From contig OX326957.1 in the NCBI GenBank assembly GCA_946800325.1, positions 22,934,554 through 22,998,553 of the forward strand: a stretch of DNA of 64,000 bases, written 5' to 3'. Under the pieces are notes generated by a model, which worked only from the letters and a program-made list of their open reading frames with translations, made no database searches and had not been told where the DNA came from. Position numbers and translations under genes: made by a program. Positions within the stretch are counted from its first letter, which is position 1. Every line of letters starts with the position of its first letter. This document shows positions 22,976-35,830 of the stretch, in pieces. The DNA comes from Luzula sylvatica. Its lineage: Eukaryota > Streptophyta > Magnoliopsida > Poales > Juncaceae.

Positions 22976-23410
22976 GGAGGGAGTACTTTGTAAAATATAC
23001 TTCTGCTATTCTTTCAAATCTTTCTTCTGCCAACATACCCGCCTATCTCAGTTATCACCGATCTGAGTTCTTATTGTTCGCTTCCTCGGCGATCTCATTG
23101 ATGCTGTCCATCCCCGATATCGGCTGTGCTCGCCTTCGCCGATCTGAACCCATCTGAGCTCTTATTGTCATTGAAATTCTCTTAACGTTGCTCCCAGATC
23201 TTAACCTTCAGAATTCTTTTACAGGTATTCTACTTTTGAAATTTGAAATTTTAATTACTGTTTAAATTTATCTAATAATTTTTCTGATATTAACAAAATA
23301 TAATTAGAAAGAAGCAAAATATATTAATACGATCAAATTCTACTATTCTAAATTACATTTCTCTTCTGTTTTTTTTTATCTACATTCATTCATATATCAT
23401 CTTGTTATAT
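22976..23410 (+). promoter_or_regulatory. Duplicated leader (promoter/5' UTR and intron) of gene A
   Basis: ACACACGGAGGGAGTACTTT, GTAAAATATACTTCTGC, CTTCCTCGGCGATCTCA and ACAGGTATTCTACTTTTGAA recur in the same order at 34748-35000, before gene D. The higher-GC block 23030-23225 looks like a 5' UTR exon ending at a donor (TTTTACAG|GTATTC). The next acceptor would be TTTGCAG at about 23795, just before the gene A ATG. Confidence 0.65.
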
Positions 23411-23755
23411 TTAATCATATATTTTTGCTATTTTTGTTAGATTGAATCATATATTTTGTTAATTCAATCGTGTATCTTTCTAGATTCAATTGCATATTTA
23501 AATAAATTCAATATATATTTTGCTAAAATCAATCATATATTTTGCTAGATCAATCATATATTTTGCTAGATTCAAACATATATTTTGGTAAATTAATCAT
23601 ATATTTTGCTAGATTCAATCATATATCTTGGTTGATTCAATCATATATTTTGCTAGATTCTATCATATATTTTGGTTGATTCAATCATATATTTTGCTAA
23701 ATTCAATCATATATTTTGCTTAATTAAATCATATATATTGACAAATTATACTATT
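23405..23755 (-). repeat. 22-nt motif array 2 (reverse), in 5' UTR intron of gene A
   Basis: Repeated AATCATATATTTTGCTAGAT-type units, the reverse complement of the motif in array 1. Confidence 0.88.
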
Positions 23756-23796
23756 CTAAATTACATTTCTCTTCTGTTTTTTTTTTATTTTGCAGA

Positions 23797-26401
23797 ATGT
23801 CTACTGGCTCGAACAACGATCTGCTCAATGTTAACAATCCAATTTTACCAATACAAGAAGCTTCGAAAGAAAATGATAACTTCAGTACCAACGGAGTTGA
23901 TCAAGGCGAAACATCTGATATTGGAAATTCAGAAAAACCTGAAATTAATCCTCATGAATTCATTCAACCAGAATTGAAGACAGAATACATACCAGTTCTT
24001 AACATGAAATTCCCTTCTCTCAAACATGCCGAAGATTTCTACTACCGGTATGCCTATAATGCCGGTTTTGGTATAGTTAAGAAAGGTGGTAGTGACAAAA
24101 GCCAAAAAAGACCTCGTCAATTATTCAAGTGTACCAGAGAAGGTTCCCCAAATCACAAATCTGATAAATTGGTAATGTATAGGAGGAGGCTCGACGTCAA
24201 AATTAATTGTAAAGCAATGGTGCAAATCACACCATTTGGTGATGACATTAATGGTGAATGGTATTACAAATCTGTAAATCTGGATCACAATCATGAACTC
24301 ACACCAGGAATGTCACATAAATTCAGATGCTTTCGTTCATTACCAATGTTTATAAAAAGGCAAATTGAAATCAATGAAATAGCCGGTCTATCTGTTGAAG
24401 CTAACGTCAATTCAGTCATAGCAATTGGAGGTGGTTCAGAAATTTCATGTGGTTTTATGAAGAAAGATGCCAGAAACGTAATTACAAAAATAAGAGCTGC
24501 TAACCAACCAAAAGGAGATACCAAAGCTCTCTTATCTTATTTTCAAAATAAACAATTGGTCGATCCAATGTTCTTTTTTAAGGTTGATTTCGATGATGAT
24601 GATTGTCTCGAAAGGGTTTTCTGGGCTGATTCATATTCACGACAATCTTACAAGTACTTCGGCGATGTGATTTCCTTTGATGCAACATACATGACTAATA
24701 GGTATTCTCTAATATTTTCTGTAATTTATAATAATTTATATGACCATTAGATTAGATAATGAGGTAGCAAACTATAATCTTTTGTTTTCTGAAAACCTAT
24801 TATTTATAGCAAAATATACGATTATTATAATCAAAATATATGATTGTATTTAACAGAATATACTAAAAGTTTTTATTCTCTTTTTTTATAGGTATGGCAT
24901 GCCTTTTGTTCCATTTGTTGGTGTTAATCATCACATGAATTCAATTATCATGGGTTGCGCACTTGTTGCAACAGAAACAACATAAACATATGAGTGGATA
25001 TTTAGAACATTTATTCAATGTATGTCAAATGAAGCACCGAAAATAATTATAACTGACCAGTCACCCTCGATGAAAATAGCAATTAATAATGTAATGCCCA
25101 ATACAAAGCATCGTCTTTGTATGTGGCATATACTAAAAAAAATTGCTGACAAAGTTGGAAAAAAACATGATGCATCCGATGACATATGCAGTATTGTGAA
25201 GCATTCAACTACTCCTGAAAAATTTGAAGAAAATTGGAAGGCCGTATTAGAGCTTCATAATTTGCAAGGTAATTTTTACGTTAATTTTAATTTGTCCAAT
25301 TAATTTCATTTTTTCATATATATTTTTTATTTTTTAAAAAGATAATAGATGGCTCAAACAATTACACAACATAAGGGAAGAATGGGTGCCAGCTAATATT
25401 AACGACCATTTTTGGGCTGGAATGTTATCTTCTCAGCGTAGTGAAAGTATAAATTCCTTTTTCGACAAGTATGTGAATCCAAATACTGGTGTATCCTTAT
25501 TTGCCCAGAGATTTGATATTGCTCAAAATCGAATTATTGAAATTGAACTCAACGCTGATAACATGTAAACATCATTTTTAACATAATATTCTAATCATTT
25601 TGGCATATTATATAAATGTTAATTTAATAATTTTTTTTAATAACAGACGTAGAACTGGGAAACCAAGACTAATTCATGGCACCCCAATAGAGCACCTATT
25701 CCTTGAAGAGTACACTTTGAATGTGTTCCGCAAATTTCAAGACCAGCTGGTAATTATTGAGTTTTGTGATCGAGGATGAATCTGATAATATTAAGAAATA
25801 CAAGGTTGAAAATACAAAAACTCACAACGATTTCCTGGTTTCATTTAATATCGTCGACAAGACCGTCAAATGTGAATGTCGGTATTTTGAAACTACTGGT
25901 ATTCTCTGCTCGCATTGTTTAATGGTATTCAGAGAAGAAAGAGTTGAAACTATTCCTCAAATATATGTAATTGATAGGTGGAAAAGGAATTTTAAACGGA
26001 CGCATTTGAATAATAGATCTTCTAATTTGGGAAATAATACAGACAATGATGGGATTAATGCGAATTATTCAGATTTACACCCTATTTTTCTGGATTTGGT
26101 TGAATACTCAAGTCACAACAAGAAGTTAAATTCTTTAGTTAAGGATGGTTTAGTTGCTTTACGTTTATCTGTCTCCAAATCTCTACCTACAAATCGAAAG
26201 AAACCTTCCTGTAGTACGAATAATCAAGAAAAAATACCATCTCCAACATCTCAGAATTATCAAAACCCTAAAACCAAGAATAAGAAACGTGGTAGACCAA
26301 AAAGAGTTCGAGATATGTCTGAACGAAATAAGCAGATTCAAATATTGAAGGAAAAGAACAAAAAAAAAATTGTTGAGGAGAGTGATGATGATTCCGAATA
26401 A
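23797..26401 (+). pseudogene. Gene A: FAR1/MURA-type MULE transposase, one stop and one frameshift
   Basis: Exons 23797-24701, 24892-25268, 25342-25564 and 25647-26401 join in consistent phase. Exon 1 encodes a FAR1-type DNA-binding zinc finger (PSLKHAEDFYYRYAYNAGFG, KCTREG, INCKAMVQI, WYYKSVNLDHNHEL) and the first catalytic Asp (DVISFDATYMTNRYGMPF). Exon 2 has FVGVNHHMNSIIMGCALVAT and the second Asp (IIITDQSPSMKIAI). Exon 3 has the SQRSESINSFFDKYV block with the likely catalytic Glu. Exon 4 has a SWIM finger (CECRYFETTGILCSHCL), an AT-hook-like KKRGRPKR and a charged tail. Damage: TAA at 24983-24985, in frame between the first and second Asp, and a 1-nt shift near 25750-25757 before the SWIM part. 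It would have bound the ends and catalysed transposition. As read it is not functional. Confidence 0.88.
24805..24860 (+). repeat. 22-nt motif array 3 (intron 1 of gene A)
   Basis: Two or three copies (AAAATATACGATT, AAAATATATGATTGTATTTA) inside the intron that separates the first catalytic Asp from the rest. Confidence 0.75.
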
Positions 26402-26614
26402 ATTCTCATTAGTTGAGTTCGATTATATTTTTTTTAACCATTAATTTCATTAATATCAACTAATGATATTATTTTTTTTTTAATTTTGCAGGTTTTAAAT
26501 AAATTCATACAAGACTGATATAATTGAATTCTTTCAAATTCCTCTTATTTCATTTTTGTAAAAAACTATTTTTTTTGTACTAATGAATTAATAAGCATTT
26601 GTGTACAAACATAT

Positions 26615-27160
26615 TGTTGGATTTATCAAAATATACGATTTACTTAGCAAAATGTACGAATAAATCTATTAAAATATGCGATTGAATTTACAAAAAACTA
26701 GGTAATTATCCGATGAACATCATCATTAATTTCATATAATTCTTAAAATAATACGATTAAATATAACAAGATATATTACCTATAATATGTGATGAAAAAA
26801 ATTATTTATTTTATACAAATCAGAAAAATATATTTGATTTTACCAAATATACGAATTCAATTAGCAAAATATACAATCGGATTGAGCGAAATATGCGATT
26901 GTATTTAGAAAATATACGATTAACTATATTAAAATATTCGATTGAATTTACAAAAATATAGGTAATTTTCCGACAAACATGATCATTAATTTCATATAAA
27001 TCTGAAAAATAATACGATTAAATTTAACAAGATATTTGATGAAGTAAATTATTAATTTTATACAAATCAGAAAAACATACTATTGATTTTAACAATATAC
27101 GAATGAAATTAGCAAAATATACTATTAAATATAGCAAAATATACGATCTAATTTCATTCA
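26615..27160 (+). repeat. 22-nt motif array 4 (between genes A and B)
   Basis: Degenerate units, mostly with ATATACGATT instead of ATATATGATT (for example AAAATATACGATTTACTTAG, AAATATGCGATTGAATTTAC). Confidence 0.8.
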
Positions 27161-27455
27161 TAAATTAAATGCATGTAGACATGTAGACATATTAAGTACA
27201 AACTGGAGTTCAAATAAAAACATGCATTACTTTATGAAAACATGCATTACTTTATGAAAACATGCATAATTTCATTCAAACCATGCATTATATATTGCTA
27301 AAATAATATCATCACACTCTCTCTTACTGGCACTCTAAACTCACAATCCCTCGTACACTCTAAACTCTAAACTCACAATCTCTTGAACACTCTAAACTCA
27401 TAATCTCTCTCACACTCTAAACTTACAATCTCTCGTACTTCTCTCTAAACTCTCG

Positions 27456-30400
27456 ATGAACAAAATGAAAAACAAAGAAGTTTACAGCTCTAGCGACGAT
27501 GATTTCGTTCCCGAAGAAGAATTTTCTACCGAGCTTAGAGGCGAAAAGAAGCAAAACCCTAAAATTAGAAAGAATGAGAAGAAAACGATGCCGAAAAGGG
27601 GCGAAATTAAGGAAAAAGCACCACGTAAAAGAGGTAAATTTCTACTTTCAATTTCAATTTTTAACACTCCTTTCTGCCATAATAATACTTGTTATTTTCT
27701 CTGTAATAATACCCGTTATTTTGTTCATTTTATAGAAGAATTGGCTAAAACTAAATGCTACCCAAATAAGATTGAAGAATTATATTCGTATTTTAAAAAT
27801 AAAAACCAAATATCTCCTCAAATCGTTCAAATTCTTCGTAAAACCCCTTTCTGGCATTATTTTGATCACATGCGTGAAATAAATTCTTGTCAAACTTTAT
27901 TGTCTGAAATTCTCGATAGGATCAATCCATCCACTGGTCACTTAGTTTGGAGTATAGGGGACGATAAAGTAAATATACCATTTACCCAGGGCGATGTTTC
28001 CGAAGCTATAGGTCTAGCGAATTGTGGTCATGAGGTCAAAATTTCTAGGCATAAAAATAATGAAAAAGTTCCAAGGTCTTTAATTTGGGAAAAAAATTTC
28101 GGGTCAAAAGGATGTATTCAGATTACTGAAATCCGTGACCAAATTGATCAAATTTTCCAGAAGGTTTCTAGAAATGATGAAGATGATAAAGATGTTGTAT
28201 CTTTACTCATCATGCATTTATTTTCTGTCTTTCTCTTTCCCCTAAAAATACAACATGTTCCAATTCAATTCTTCCAGTATGTTGACGAACTCGACGATTT
28301 GAAAGAATATAATTGGTCTAGAGCAGTTCACCAGTATATTAGCACCGATTTGATCAAGACTGCTCAGACTATTCAATCAGGAAAACGCGCAGATTTTTTA
28401 GGATGTTCTGTAGCCCTTATTGTAAGTATTTCATTTGATATTTTTTTTAATATAATCTAATAATATATTTTTAATTAAAATTATTATTTTAATTTTTAGG
28501 TTGGTTTCTTTTGCCGTATCGAATCAATACCAACAGATCTAGTACTATTTTCTGGTGGATATCCAGCGTACTATAATTATAACCTCTACCAGAAAATCAG
28601 ACGCGATACAATTTCAATAATGTTTCGAAATTGCTTATCGAATTGCATCAATACCGATATTGATAGAAAAGTACCTCTTATTGATCTGATTATTTCATCA
28701 GAATCCATAAAAAAACCAAAAACTCTAAAGAAACCATCATTAATTCCTTATAAGTCTCCTCCCTGTCCTTCCAAAAGAAAGAAACCCGATGATTCGAAAA
28801 CAGGCCCTCTAGTCACAAAAAAATCCTCTTCTAGTCCCAAAAAAAAAGTTATTACAAAGAAGTTTTCCAGAAGAATAACAAAACAACATTCAATTTCTGA
28901 TAATTATGCTGCGGAGATCCTAAAAGATGTTATTGGTGATATTGCGAATAATATCCATCAAGATGCAATTTCTGAAAATATAGGTAATTGTTATATTTGT
29001 TTTTAATATTTTTAAATCATTAAAAATTCATAAATTTTGTGTACAGGGTCAAAATCTGAACTACTTGCAGTCATTCCTTCTCCTTTGCTTTTTGACTCTG
29101 CCGAGAATGTCAATATTCCTCCTCAACCAATGAAGTTAGCAGGTAAATTTCTGACATTCCAATGTAATTTGTGTAATCTTTTTAAAATAAACACTTAATT
29201 TATTTTTTTCTTAATTCTGTAGATCCTCCGTCAGTGGAAGTTTTACAGGAAAACCAAGCTCCTTCTATCGATATAGGTAATAATACCACTTATTCTTATC
29301 AAATATAATCATTAAAATATACAATTAATCAAAATATATAACATATATATTCTCATTTAATTCATTAGTATATCCCAAAAGGTTCTAATAATATATGATT
29401 GAATTTAGCAAAATTTATGATTGAATCAGCAAAATATATGATTTAATTTTAGCAAAATATATGATTTAATATAGCAAAATATGTTATTGAATTTAACAAA
29501 ATATATGATTGAATTAGCAAAATATATGATATAGTTAGCAAAATATATGATAGAATTTAACTAAATATATGATCTCATTTACTTGCATAACAAACTAACT
29601 CCGAAGACAAAATGAGCTCTGAAGATGAAGTCACAATCACTGGATCAACACACGATGATAGAGATGAATCTCGACTATCATTTCATGAATTCTCAACAAA
29701 ATATAATAAAGAAATTGACCAATATTATGTTTTGAGGATGCCACGAGAAAAATCTATATATACAACTTACTCTGACCCTTTCGATTTAAACCAAATTCTG
29801 TCATTTGAAAAATAACTTAACCCAATTCTACTTGATTCGGTTCAATCAATTCTTCACAACATCCCAGATTCGAAAGTTGTATATGAACGCCGAACTTCCT
29901 TAGTCACCTGCGAAACAATGAAAAGTTTGTTAGATCCTACAAGTCTTCTAGTTGTATCGGTAAATATATATTTTCTCTTTTATTTTTTAATGATCAATAT
30001 AAAATTAATTTACATTTGTATATCTTTTTCTTTAGGTTATTAGTATCTACATGCACCAGTTACATCGTGATTTGAATTTTCCTGACTATCCAAAGTGGAC
30101 ATACATATGTCCAGACTTTTATGTAAGTTTCAATAGTGTATTATGGATGATTGGATTTTTTTTTTTTTTTGAATTCTCCTTACCAAACCTCATAATATAT
30201 TTATGTATTTATTTATATATATTTTTTATGCAGAATATAATAAAGAAACCTATAAGCGCAGAATATTTTAGAGGACTCCCACAATTATTGAAAAATGATA
30301 TCGAACAATGCGATCATTTGTTCGCAGTAATACATGCAAACCCAGATCATTGGATCTTGGCCCATGTAAATATGAAAACCAAAAAAATTCGAGTATACAA

Positions 30401-30859
30401 CTCTTTCAAAAAAAATTATCGCAATGAAAAAGAAACAAAGACCTATCTCAATAAATTAATTAAATTCTTAAAATGGCGTACTTCAGACAACAAATGGAAG
30501 CCCATTAATAAAGTAACATGGGTTCCAAAGTCCGAAATAACCTTGCAAATCGGAGGGTGTGATTGTGGATTATATGTAATACGCTATTTAATTGCGATAA
30601 TTACTGGTCAGAAACCAGTTTGGGACCAGGTAATCATATATATTTTTACTTCTTTAAATTATCAATTTTTTGTTTTTTAATACAATTTAATTTGCAGAAT
30701 AATATCTCTAATGATCGAATATTAATGGCGTATAACATACTTTTCGATTTTGAGAACGAACAAAGATACCTTGCAATTGAAGGAGAACAACCTCTAATAC
30801 CAAAACCTCATCATCTTCAGAATATTGATTCAGTAGAGTTTGTGAAACGTTTTGTTTAA
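27456..30859 (+). pseudogene. Gene B: DUF1985/PMD-like domain plus C48 (Ulp1-like) domain, one internal stop
   Basis: Nine exons fit: 27456-27633, 27736-28421, 28500-28983, 29047-29142, 29223-29276, 29607-29959, 30036-30122, 30234-30629 and 30698-30859 (831 codons plus stop, every junction in phase). Exon 1 is acidic then basic (YSSSDDDFVPEEE, KRGEIKEKAPRKRGK). Exon 2 holds the conserved N-terminal domain: LRKTPFWHYFDHM, FTQGDVSEAIGLANCGHEV, VVSLLIMHLFSVFLFPL, YVDELDDLKEYNWSRAVHQY. The middle is a lysine-rich linker. Exons 7-9 encode a C48 fold: HWILAHVNMKTKKIRVYNSF and ITLQIGGCDCGLYVIRYL. His, the oxyanion Gln and Cys are visible, but the Asp usually following the IxxxD(S) strand appears as Asn (YNSF). 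A single TAA at 29813-29815 breaks an otherwise continuous frame. C48 enzymes cleave SUMO-like conjugates; activity here is doubtful. Confidence 0.8.
29300..29580 (+). repeat. 22-nt motif array 5 (intron 5 of gene B)
   Basis: About 10 copies such as AAAATATATGATTGAATTAG. They occupy nearly the whole intron 29277-29606. Confidence 0.9.
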
Positions 30860-31014
30860 TGATGTAAAAGTATTATGTAGTATGGCTGTTTTAGAATATT
30901 TAATAAATTAACTAAACTTGACAATATTCATTCAGTAGAGTTTGTGAAACACTTTATGTTGAGAATATTAAATTAAATTTTTTTGTTGCTTATTTTTATA
31001 GTATATCTTTATAA

Positions 31015-31390
31015 GATAATTGATTATATTTCGCTAATTTCAATCATATTTTTTGCTAATTTAGTTAATATATTTTGATGAATTATATGAAATTAACGAT
31101 CATGTTCATCGGATATTTAACTATATTTTGTTAAACACAGTTATATATTTTTTCTAGATTCAATCTTATATTTTATACATTCGATCATATATTTTTGCTA
31201 GATTCAATCTAAATTGTCCAAACACAGTTATATATTTTGTTAAACACAGTTATAAATTGAAACATATATTTTGCAAATTCAATCACATATTTTTCCTAAT
31301 TTAAATCATATATTTTGCTAAATTGAATCATATATTTTATACATTCGATCATATATTTTGCTTTATTCATCATATATTTTTTCCCTCACG
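31015..31390 (-). repeat. 22-nt motif array 6 (reverse, between genes B and C)
   Basis: About 12 degenerate units of the type TCATATATTTTGCTAAATTG. It is followed at 31400 by a 49-bp tandem duplication (GGCCCATTAAGAAATCTCTT twice). Confidence 0.85.
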
Positions 31391-31767
31391 ATTGAAATTA
31401 GGCCCATTAAGAAATCTCTTAAAACTCTAGGCCTATTTTGGCCCATTAAGAAATCTCTTAAAACTCTAGGCCCATTAAGATATAAACAATGTATAATATT
31501 TCTTCTTTTTATTTGTAAATCTAATTCATTATAATAAAACTTTTTTCTATAGTTGAGCGGGTACGGAGATACGAATTCGTCGTTTTATCTCAGATCCAAA
31601 CCCTAGTTCCTCTTCTAGCGATCTCAATTCTTCCAGATTGAGTAATCCAATGCAGAACCAGATTGAGTAATCCAATGCAGAACCAAACGCCATAAGAGCG
31701 AGAAGAAGAATAAGAAGAAAACGGGGAAAAGAACAGATCGAAAAGCAGAACCAGATTTAGTAATCCA

Positions 31768-33762
31768 ATGCAGAAAGAAACGATCAATTGTTCCATCGAT
31801 CTCAGTAATGTACGTAAATCACAGCGTTTACTTCCTAAAGTTAGTTCTAGCGAACCGACATCTAATAGGAAAAAACAAGGTAAATTCATTTAATTCAAAT
31901 TATTACTGAATATCGTACAAAAGAATTCTTTTATTGTTTTTAATTTTTTAATGAATTAACATTTATTCAGGAAAAATTATTACTGAATCTCGTACAAAAG
32001 AATTCAACAATGAATTTTCAGGTATTCAATTATAAAATTTAGTTAATTAAGCATCATTCAAATAAACCATTTTTAACAATATATTCTATATAATTTTTTT
32101 TTATTTTTTTACAGAAATTGTTACTAACAATACAGCTGTTAAGACAATGTGCATCCCTAAGTTAATTAAAGAGATTTATCAGAAAATTTCCAATCAAGAT
32201 AGCCCAAAAATTATTGAAATTTTGCATTCCACACCTTTCTGGCACTTCTTTGAAGATATGCCAGAAATTCACGTGTCTCGTAGTTTGTTAAGCGAAATCA
32301 TCTTAAAATTTGATTTGGATCTCAAAAAAATTCTATGGGATAAAAATTCAAATTACCAAATTTCTTTCACTTTGACACCCAACGATATTTCCTATTGTCT
32401 TGGAGTTTCTAATTCTGGGACCGATGTTAACATAATTAGAAATAAAAGTAATGACAGTGTTGACAAGTCTGTTATTTGGGATAAATTTTTTCCAAATAAT
32501 GCATCTATCGATAGAAAACAAATCCTTTCTCAGATTCAAAAAATCCTAGACCTAAAAAAAAAAATTCAAGAAGATTACAACAATGTTGTATCTTTACTTA
32601 TCATGTATTTATTTATAGTTTTTCTTTTTCCACTAAAAAACGGTCACTTTCCAGTACAATTCTTCCCATATTTGGACAATTTAGATTTACTACATAACTA
32701 TAATTGGTCCTGTGCTGTCCACCGTTTTATCATGAACGGAATAGGAAAAACCGCTTTAAAATTTCAACAGGGTAAAGCTGCATATTTATCCGGATGTTCC
32801 ACAGCATTGATTGTAAGTACTATATCTTAATCAATTTATTATTAAGTAAAGTACATTATTTAACACAATATAATTCTTTGGTTTAAATTTCAGGTGGCAT
32901 TTCTCAGCCGGCTTGAATCAATTCCCGAGCCTCTCACACAATTTTCTGGTGGTTATCCTGCATATCACAACTTCAATTTGATGGAATATACAAACCGTGA
33001 GAAAATCCGGGAATTATTCGAGAAAGTTTTGCCATGTACGATCAATACCAAAATTAATCGTAGAATTCCTAATTTGGATGGAATAATTCAACCTGAATTT
33101 ATCAAGAAAGCCAAAATAACTTATCCCACAATATTTGGAAAAAATAAGGGTACAAGTTCTATGCTAAAACAATGTGATAAAAAACGAAGCAATGCTGGAA
33201 ACAACTTGAAGAAAGAAGAAATTTCACCAGAGAAATTCTCACCAATTAACGGTAAAGATTTTAAAATTAGAAAATTAGTTTCTAATTTTTTGTATGGTTT
33301 CATTCCCCATTTGAGTAATTGTAAAATTTCTGTCATGCAAATAATATTTTCTTTAATTTACAAATAATAAAATTAACTTATATTTTTTAGTGGATCGCAA
33401 ATCTAAAAAATTGCAAGTTAAAAGAAGTGTCAAAATTGATCAATCTGTCGATTCGCAGAACAAGGATACTTCATCTTCAAAACTTCCGTTAGGTTCGTAC
33501 TGTTTCATTTAGATATACTAGTCTTCTCTACAAAAAATATTATAAGTTTTATTTGAACAGATTGGCAAATTGTATTATACGACAATTCTTCATCTTCACA
33601 AATGGTATTATACGACGACACTTTATCTTCAGAAGTACCATTAGGTTTGAAATTAATTTTATTCGTCGTCATAATTTTAATTTAAATATTCCAAATTCAA
33701 TTATTTATATTCCTACTGCAGCCACAGCAACCTATGAACTTTTTATTCGTCATCGTTATTAA
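31768..33762 (+). CDS. Gene C: DUF1985/PMD-like protein without C48, intact
   Basis: Seven exons fit with every phase matching: 31768-31879, 31971-32021, 32115-32812, 32894-33251, 33391-33492, 33561-33644 and 33722-33762, giving 481 residues with no internal stop. The start ATG lies in the third copy of a short local repeat (AGTAATCCAATGCAGAA). Exons 3-4 match the N-terminal domain of genes B and D: LHSTPFWHFFEDMPEIHVSR, FTLTPNDISYCLGVSNSGTD, VVSLLIMYLFIVFLFPL, YLDNLDLLHNYNWSCAVHRF, then SGGYPAYHNFNL. Introns sit at the same places as in gene B (after ALI and before V.F). The C48 domain is missing; the gene ends with a short tail. An alternative 3' end through 33892-33984 (ENINSLQEANIVKHPIPYLY) is possible. 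It is the only one of the element's genes without a disabling change, which makes it the best candidate for a protein acting on the motif arrays (inference only). Confidence 0.72.
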
Positions 33763-34164
33763 TCATTTTGATTTTTCTGTTTAAGGTAATTTTATTATTT
33801 AAAATATATGTTGCTGTTTATTTTAATATATAATTTTTATTTTCATTTTAATATTAATTATTACTTTTTTTTTCATATATCAGAAAATATCAATTCTCTT
33901 CAAGAGGCAAACATCGTTAAACATCCAATCCCTTACCTCTACAAGCTTGAAAGAGAAGAATCTCTGATTTGTTATGAAAAATAGTCTTTAATTTTAATTT
34001 TCTTTTTATTTTAATGTAATCTAGGACAAACTTTTTAATACTCTAGTTCTAATACTTTTGTGAAAACATCAAGTTCATTTTAGTGTTTTGTTTAGAGCTA
34101 TGATGCCAAATTTAATCTTCAATATTCTTGTTATATTTTATCAATTTCATCAAAATTCAAAAAA

Positions 34165-34745
34165 TAATTAAATTTAGCAAAATATGTGATTGAATTTAGC
34201 AAAATATGTGATTGAATTAAGCAAAATATATGATTAAGTTAAACAAAATATCTGATTCAATTTAGCAAAATTAATGATTGTTTTATCAAAATATATGTTT
34301 GGATTTAGCAAAATATATGATTGAATTTAGGAAAATTAATGATTGTTTTATCAAAATATATGTTTGGATTTAGCAAAATATATGATTGAATTAGAAAAAT
34401 ATATGATTTGAATTATTCAAAATATATGATAGAATTTAGCAAAATATATGAACGAATTATCAAAATATATGATTGAAATTATCAAAAGATATAATAGAAT
34501 TTATCTAAATATATGATTGAAATAGGGAAATATATGATTCAATTTAGCAAATTATATGATTGAATTTAGCAAATTATATGATTGAGTTTAGCAAAATATA
34601 TGATTGAATTTAAGAAAATGTATGATTGAATTAACAAAATATATGAATGAATTTAGGAAAATATATTATTGATTTTGTTGGATTTAAGAAAATATATTAT
34701 TTAATTTAGCAAAATATATAATTGATTTCATTTAATTTAGCAAAG
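34165..34745 (+). repeat. 22-nt motif array 7 (upstream of gene D leader)
   Basis: The longest and cleanest array: about 25 units, many exact (GCAAAATATATGATTGAATT). It includes a local duplication of about 80 bp (AATTAATGATTGTTTTATCA at 34268 and 34335). Confidence 0.92.
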
Positions 34746-34747
34746 AA

Positions 34748-35130
34748 AACACACGGACGCTCTACTTTGTAAAATATACTTCTGTTATTGTTTCAAAAGT
34801 AGAATACCCGCCGATCTTAGTCATCAACGATCTGAGCTTTTATTGTTCTCTTCCTCGGCGATCTCAGTGATGCTATCCTTCACCGATCTGAACCGATCTG
34901 ATGCTATCCTTCGCCGATCTCTTCCTCGGCGATCTCAGTGATACTATCCTTCTTTTACAGGTATTCTACTTTTGAAAGTTTAAATATTATTTACTGTTAA
35001 AATCTTTCTAATAATTTTTTTGGAAAAAAAACAAAATGTAATTAGAAAAAAATCAAAATATACCAATATGTTCAAAATATACTATTATAAATAACAATTA
35101 TCTTTTGTTTTTTTTTATTTTGCAGAATTT
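34748..35130 (+). promoter_or_regulatory. Duplicated leader of gene D
   Basis: Second copy of the leader at 22976-23410: ACACACGGACGCTCTACTTT, CTTCCTCGGCGATCTCAGTG (twice), TTTTACAGGTATTCTACTTT. The CTCGGCGATCTCAGTGATxCTATCC unit is tandemly repeated here. It suggests that genes A and D are driven by the same promoter type. Confidence 0.65.
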
Positions 35131-35654
35131 CTACTCGCTTTTTTAGCTTATTTCTCGCACAAATTCTTCGTTGAATTAACTGCTTTTCTATCGGTAATTA
35201 CAATTCTCATCTAACTATATTTCTTAAATTTTTTTCAATTTCAATTTCAATCCAATTTATTTTTTTTATTCGATTTATACAGATCTGTCCTAATCGTAGC
35301 AGTTTATTCAGGTCAAATCAATTTGTGCATCGATACCACAGTAATATGGATCGACAAATAGCTAAATCGCACGACAAAGAACTTTACATTCAAGGTTAAT
35401 TTTTCTTAAAATTTTATTTTTTCTAAACTATTTTACAGTAGTTTGATAAATTATATTTTTATTTCTTTTTACAGAAGCAGAATTTACAACTTCTTTAAAA
35501 TCATCCTTACAAACTGCTCTTTTAAATAACTTTGAAATTTCGAAAATACAAAAGAAAGTACGATTTAATCTACCCAGCGATCACTCCACATCTGGTACGT
35601 TATGTACTTATGTCATTATTTTATTGACAATACATTTAAATAAAATTATAATTA

Positions 35655-35830
35655 TTAGCAAAATATATGATTGAATTATTCAAAATATATAATAGAATTT
35701 AGCAAAATATATGATTGAATTATCAAAATATATGATAGAATTTATCTAAATATATGATTGAAAATACAAAAGAAAGTACGATTTTTAAAATTTATTTAGC
35801 AAAATATATTATTTTATTTATGAAAATACA
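35655..35830 (+). repeat. 22-nt motif array 8 (intron 2 of gene D)
   Basis: About six units (GCAAAATATATGATTGAATT, TCAAAATATATGATAGAATT). A copy of nearby exon text (GAAAATACAAAAGAAAGTAC) is embedded at 35760, a small duplication of exon 2 sequence. Confidence 0.85.

Noticed and set aside
23797..26401. Gene A as a domesticated FAR1/FHY3 regulator
   Set aside because: It lies within inverted termini next to element-type genes and is disrupted; a MULE transposase is the simpler reading.
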